Shown here piece after piece: positions 61,287-64,000 of a DNA stretch of 64,000 nucleotides. The notes below the pieces were generated by a model. That model was not told where the DNA came from. It did not search any database and saw only the letters and a list, made by a program, of their open reading frames with translations. The position numbers were made by a program, and so were the translations under genes. Source of the DNA: Pseudomonas sp. FEN (GTDB lineage Bacteria; Pseudomonadota; Gammaproteobacteria; Pseudomonadales; Pseudomonadaceae); the NCBI RefSeq assembly GCF_904067045.1, contig NZ_CAJFDC010000012.1:62001-126000 (forward strand). Direction: 5' to 3'. Position 1 is the first letter of the stretch. Every line of letters starts with the position of its first letter.

Positions 61287-61312
61287 AAACGCCAGTTCAC
61301 TGGCGTTTTTTA
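61287..61312. terminator. Bidirectional terminator, mvaT / sbcB
   Basis: An 8-bp stem (AACGCCAG/CTGGCGTT, 61289-61308) with a short loop is flanked by an A-run and a T-run, suited to both convergent genes. Confidence 0.85.
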
Positions 61313-61339
61313 TTGCCTGTCATTTAATCGCCAACGTGT

Positions 61340-62776
61340 TTAATCGGTCGGAATGTTAAAACGTGTAAACAACGATCGCGCATACTCCTGCCACTGCTCC
61401 AGCACCTGACGCTGCTCAGCTGTCGCATTCAGCAAACACTTCATGAGCTGCTCGGTAAAATCCGCCAGGGTATTCGGCGCCCCGCAGACCGCCTCGGTCA
61501 GGCGCAGTCGGCAAAATGTCCGCCAACGTTGTTGCTCTTCTTCACTCAAGCTGGCGGGAAAGTTGCGTGCCCGGTAACGGAATAATAATTCCGGCAAACG
61601 CTCATCATCGAACGGCCATTGCGCACGCGCCAACTGCTCGGGGCCCGCAGTGCGAACTTGTTCACACAATCGTCGGTCACGATCACCGATAAAACCGTCG
61701 TACAACTGCTGCTCCGGATCTTCACTGGGAGCGAAATCTTCGCTGGCATAAAGGGCCTGGACTTTATCCCGCCAAACTTCCTGCGCAGCGCTCAGTTGCT
61801 GGCGGCGCGCCTCATAAAGCGCCATGTCCAACTGCAGACGCTGCTGATCTTCGCCACGCAATACATTCAGCGGGGCCACCACCGGGCAACGGTTGACATG
61901 AATCAACTTGAGCGGCACTGGCATCTGCCCTTCGCCCAGGTCGCCATGACGGGTATAGAGTTGCTCGCGCAAGGTCTCGGCATCCAGCGTCAACAGCGGC
62001 TGCGGATCCTGGGACAGATCGCAGACAATCAAGGCATTGCGGTTACGCGGATGCCAGGCCAAAGGCAGGACAACCCCCAGGTAATGGCGAGCGGCCGAGA
62101 AGCGGCCACTGATATGCACCATCGGCTGCAACAGGCGAACCTGGTCCAATACCCGCTGCTTGCTGCGCAGTTGAAACAGCCAGTCATACAACTTCGGCTG
62201 TTTCTCGCGAATCAATCGCGCCAGGGCAATGGTGGCGCGTACATCGGACAAGGCCTCGTGGGCATGGCCATGATCGATGCCATTGGCGGCGGTCAGGCGT
62301 TCAAGCCGCAGGGTCACGCGCCCGTCCTCCTCGGGCCAGACGATCCCTTGCGGGCGCAGTGCGTAGGCCGCGCGCACCACATCGATCAGGTCCCAGCGAC
62401 TGTTGCCGCCCTGCCACTCGCGGGCATAAGGATCGAAAAAGTTTCGATAGAGGCTGTAACGGGTAATTTCGTCGTCAAACCGCAAAGTGTTGTAGCCGGC
62501 GCCACAGGTCCCCGGTTGGGACAGTTGGGCGTGCACCCGCGTCATGAAGTCGGCCTCCGCCAAGCCCTGCTCGGCGAGCTGCCGCGGGGTGATGCCGGTG
62601 ATCAGGCAAGCCGCCGGGTGTGGCAGGATATCCTCGCTGGGTCGGCAATACAGGTTGACCGGCTCGTCGATCTCGTTGAGCTCGGCATCGGTACGGATGC
62701 CCGCCACCTGCAAGGCGCGATCACAGCGCGGATTGATCCCGGTGGTTTCGTAGTCGTACCAGAAGATAGAGGTCAC
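61340..62776 (-). CDS. sbcB: Exodeoxyribonuclease I
   Basis: ExoI degrades single-stranded DNA 3'-5' during recombination and mismatch repair. From GTG 62776 it has 478 residues: the DEDD exonuclease motifs (YDYETTG with Asp and Glu; HEALSDVRATIALA with the C-terminal Asp), and a C-terminal SH3-like and helical extension (AQWPFDDERLPELLFRYRARN). A longer frame to 62848 is rejected because the family starts near the YDYETTG strand. The neighbour order matches the PAO1 locus. Confidence 0.94.
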   Translation of the reverse strand: MTSIFWYDYETTGINPRCDRALQVAGIRTDAELNEIDEPVNLYCRPSEDILPHPAACLITGITPRQLAEQGLAEADFMTRVHAQLSQPGTCGAGYNTLRFDDEITRYSLYRNFFDPYAREWQGGNSRWDLIDVVRAAYALRPQGIVWPEEDGRVTLRLERLTAANGIDHGHAHEALSDVRATIALARLIREKQPKLYDWLFQLRSKQRVLDQVRLLQPMVHISGRFSAARHYLGVVLPLAWHPRNRNALIVCDLSQDPQPLLTLDAETLREQLYTRHGDLGEGQMPVPLKLIHVNRCPVVAPLNVLRGEDQQRLQLDMALYEARRQQLSAAQEVWRDKVQALYASEDFAPSEDPEQQLYDGFIGDRDRRLCEQVRTAGPEQLARAQWPFDDERLPELLFRYRARNFPASLSEEEQQRWRTFCRLRLTEAVCGAPNTLADFTEQLMKCLLNATAEQRQVLEQWQEYARSLFTRFNIPTD

Positions 62777-62947
62777 GGCGGATTCCTGAACAAAAGACCG
62801 ATGCAGTCTAGGCGTTCGGCGACCCCTCGGACCAGCATCCCGTAACAACTTGACGCTATGACTTCGATACCGTTCATTACAGAGTTAAGTTGCTTAGCCA
62901 GGCGCCGCTGGCTAGGATCGGGCCTCTGTCCGCAAGGACCTGTCACT

Positions 62948-63673
62948 ATGCCGTCGATTTCAGCACCGACAAGGAAGACTGCGCTGCCAACCCCCCTGGA
63001 CACTCACTACCGGGTCGAAACCCCGGAAGGCATCGACCTGCCCCTGCGCCCGGCCGGCCTGCCCGTGCGAGCCCTGGCGTTCGCCATCGACCTGGGCGTG
63101 CGCGGCGTGCTGCTCGGGGTTCTGTTGAGCAGCCTGATGCTGCTCGGCAAGCTGGGTCTGGGCCTCGGCTCGATTGTGCTATTCCTCGTCAGTTGGTGGT
63201 ACATGGTGCTGTTCGAAGTGCTCAACCAGGGGCGCTCGCCGGGTAAACAGTTAATGGGCCTGCGCGTCGTGCATGACGACGGCACGCCGATCGGCTGGGC
63301 CGCCTCCCTGACCCGCAACCTGCTGCGCTTTGTCGACATGCTGCCGTTCGGCTATTGTCTCGGGGCCATCAGTTGCCTGCAGCACCCGACCTTCAAGCGC
63401 CTCGGCGACCTGGCCGCGGGCACGCTGGTGGTCTATCGCGAACAACCGCTGCCGCGCCCGGCCTTGCCCCAGGCGACCCCGCGCACGGCGCCTTTCGTTC
63501 TGCGCCTGGCGGAACAGCGGGCGGTATTGAGTTTCGCCGAACGCCAGGGCGAACTCAGCGCCGAACGCACCCATGAACTGGCGGCGCTGCTGGCCACGCC
63601 CCTGGGCGTGCCGCCCGCCCGGGCAGCGACCGAATTGAACGGTATCGCCCACGGCTTGCTGGGCCAGCTATGA
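62948..63673 (+). CDS. RDD-family membrane protein
   Basis: The 241-residue protein has the RDD domain with VRALAFAIDLGVRGVLLGVL (TM1), IVLFLVSWWYMVLFEVLNQG (TM2) and the GRSPGKQLMGLRVV segment, then a third hydrophobic stretch (SLTRNLLRFVDMLPFGYCLG). The start ATG 62948 gives an N-terminal cytoplasmic tail; a longer frame at 62858 is less likely. It overlaps the SpoIIM-family gene by four bases (ATGA), so the two are coupled. Function is unknown. Confidence 0.88.
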   Translation: MPSISAPTRKTALPTPLDTHYRVETPEGIDLPLRPAGLPVRALAFAIDLGVRGVLLGVLLSSLMLLGKLGLGLGSIVLFLVSWWYMVLFEVLNQGRSPGKQLMGLRVVHDDGTPIGWAASLTRNLLRFVDMLPFGYCLGAISCLQHPTFKRLGDLAAGTLVVYREQPLPRPALPQATPRTAPFVLRLAEQRAVLSFAERQGELSAERTHELAALLATPLGVPPARAATELNGIAHGLLGQL

Positions 63674-64000
63674 AACAGAGCCTCTTCGAAAACCGCCATC
63701 AGCCCGAGTGGCAACGTTTTGCCCAATGGCTCGAGCAGATGGAGCGCGGCAAGGTAAAAGCCACCGACCTGAACGAGTTCCCCGCCCACTACCGGCGTCT
63801 CTGCCAACAACTGGCCCTGACCGAGGAGCGCGGCTACAGCAGCCACCTGGTCGACACCCTGCAACAGCTGGTCTTGCGCGGACATCAGCAACTCTATCGG
63901 CATCGCAGCCACCTCGGCACCTCGCTGCTGGGGTTCGTCTTCGCCGGCTTCCCGCGCCTGGTGCGCGAGCAATGGCCCTTCGTCCTGGTCGCCGGTGTGC
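63670..64000 (+). CDS. Stage II sporulation M-family membrane protein, cut by window edge
   Basis: The frame starts at ATG 63670 (MKQSLFENRHQPEWQRFAQW) and runs to the end of the window. The first 110 residues show a soluble region (LCQQLALTEERGYSSHLVDT) followed by the first hydrophobic helix (WPFVLVAGV). In pseudomonads such genes follow an RDD gene, as here (ATGA overlap). The family is found well outside spore formers; its bacterial role here is unknown. Only the N-terminus is visible. Confidence 0.8.
   Translation, partial: MKQSLFENRHQPEWQRFAQWLEQMERGKVKATDLNEFPAHYRRLCQQLALTEERGYSSHLVDTLQQLVLRGHQQLYRHRSHLGTSLLGFVFAGFPRLVREQWPFVLVAGV

Overview
The window is a stretch of Pseudomonas chromosome, most likely from the P. 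fluorescens group. It is GC-rich, carries Pseudomonas-type REP/REPIN elements, and encodes proteins very close to P. aeruginosa OprL, MvaT, TolA and the non-discriminating AspRS. Gene order follows several blocks known from P. aeruginosa PAO1 (recalled, not searched). It reads as ordinary core genome with one accessory signalling block inserted.

Layout. (1) 1-7.3 kb, core: bamC (cut by the window edge) and dapA; then gcvR and bcp; a tusA-like gene, the periplasmic metalloprotease bepA, nadA, a type I pantothenate kinase (coaA) and a small exported protein. (2) 7.4-26 kb, signal transduction: a membrane GGDEF-EAL protein, a REC-HD-GYP response regulator, a multi-PAS histidine kinase with a NarL-type regulator, and a ten-gene chemosensory operon on the minus strand (chemoreceptor-like protein, cheY, STAS protein, cheA, MCP, cheW, cheW, cheR, cheD, cheB). 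Upstream of it lies a DUF3391/HD-GYP pair that is split into two overlapping reading frames. (3) 26-27 kb: a visibly decayed VapBC-type toxin-antitoxin pair and tRNA-Lys. (4) 27-39 kb, core: queC-queE, cpoB-pal-tolB-tolA-tolR-tolQ-ybgC (envelope constriction), ruvB-ruvA-ruvC, yebC/pmpR, aspS and a zinc-ribbon protein. (5) 39-44.5 kb: an RHH protein, Dps, a membrane-anchored cold-shock protein, slyX, a HIT protein and an OprD-family porin with a long leader. (6) 44.9-57.2 kb, core: mscS-like, yajQ, a degenerate REC-GGDEF protein, panE, a sensor kinase, a cobalamin adenosyltransferase, a Nudix/ThiE fusion, argJ, secA and dciA. (7) 57.4-64 kb: an amino-acid-type dCache chemoreceptor, a small ORF, purU, mvaT, sbcB, an RDD protein and the start of a SpoIIM-family gene.

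The most interesting part is the chemosensory/c-di-GMP block. Two transcription units, the che operon and the DUF3391/HD-GYP pair, share an upstream signature. TAGGGATTTTCCTA and AAATAGGGATRCTCCGAT lie in the same order, on the same strand and 44 bp apart in both places, with a conserved CCTA at the same position between them. In the che promoter this signature lies inside the 3' end of the HD-GYP gene and encodes its last residues. This suggests one regulator couples the array to c-di-GMP breakdown. The neighbouring NarL-type kinase/regulator pair is the obvious but unproven candidate. The operon's MCP also carries an exact 90-residue tandem duplication of its HAMP region.

Long open frames antisense to secA, aspS, ruvAB, the MCP and others are treated as GC-driven shadows and are not annotated.
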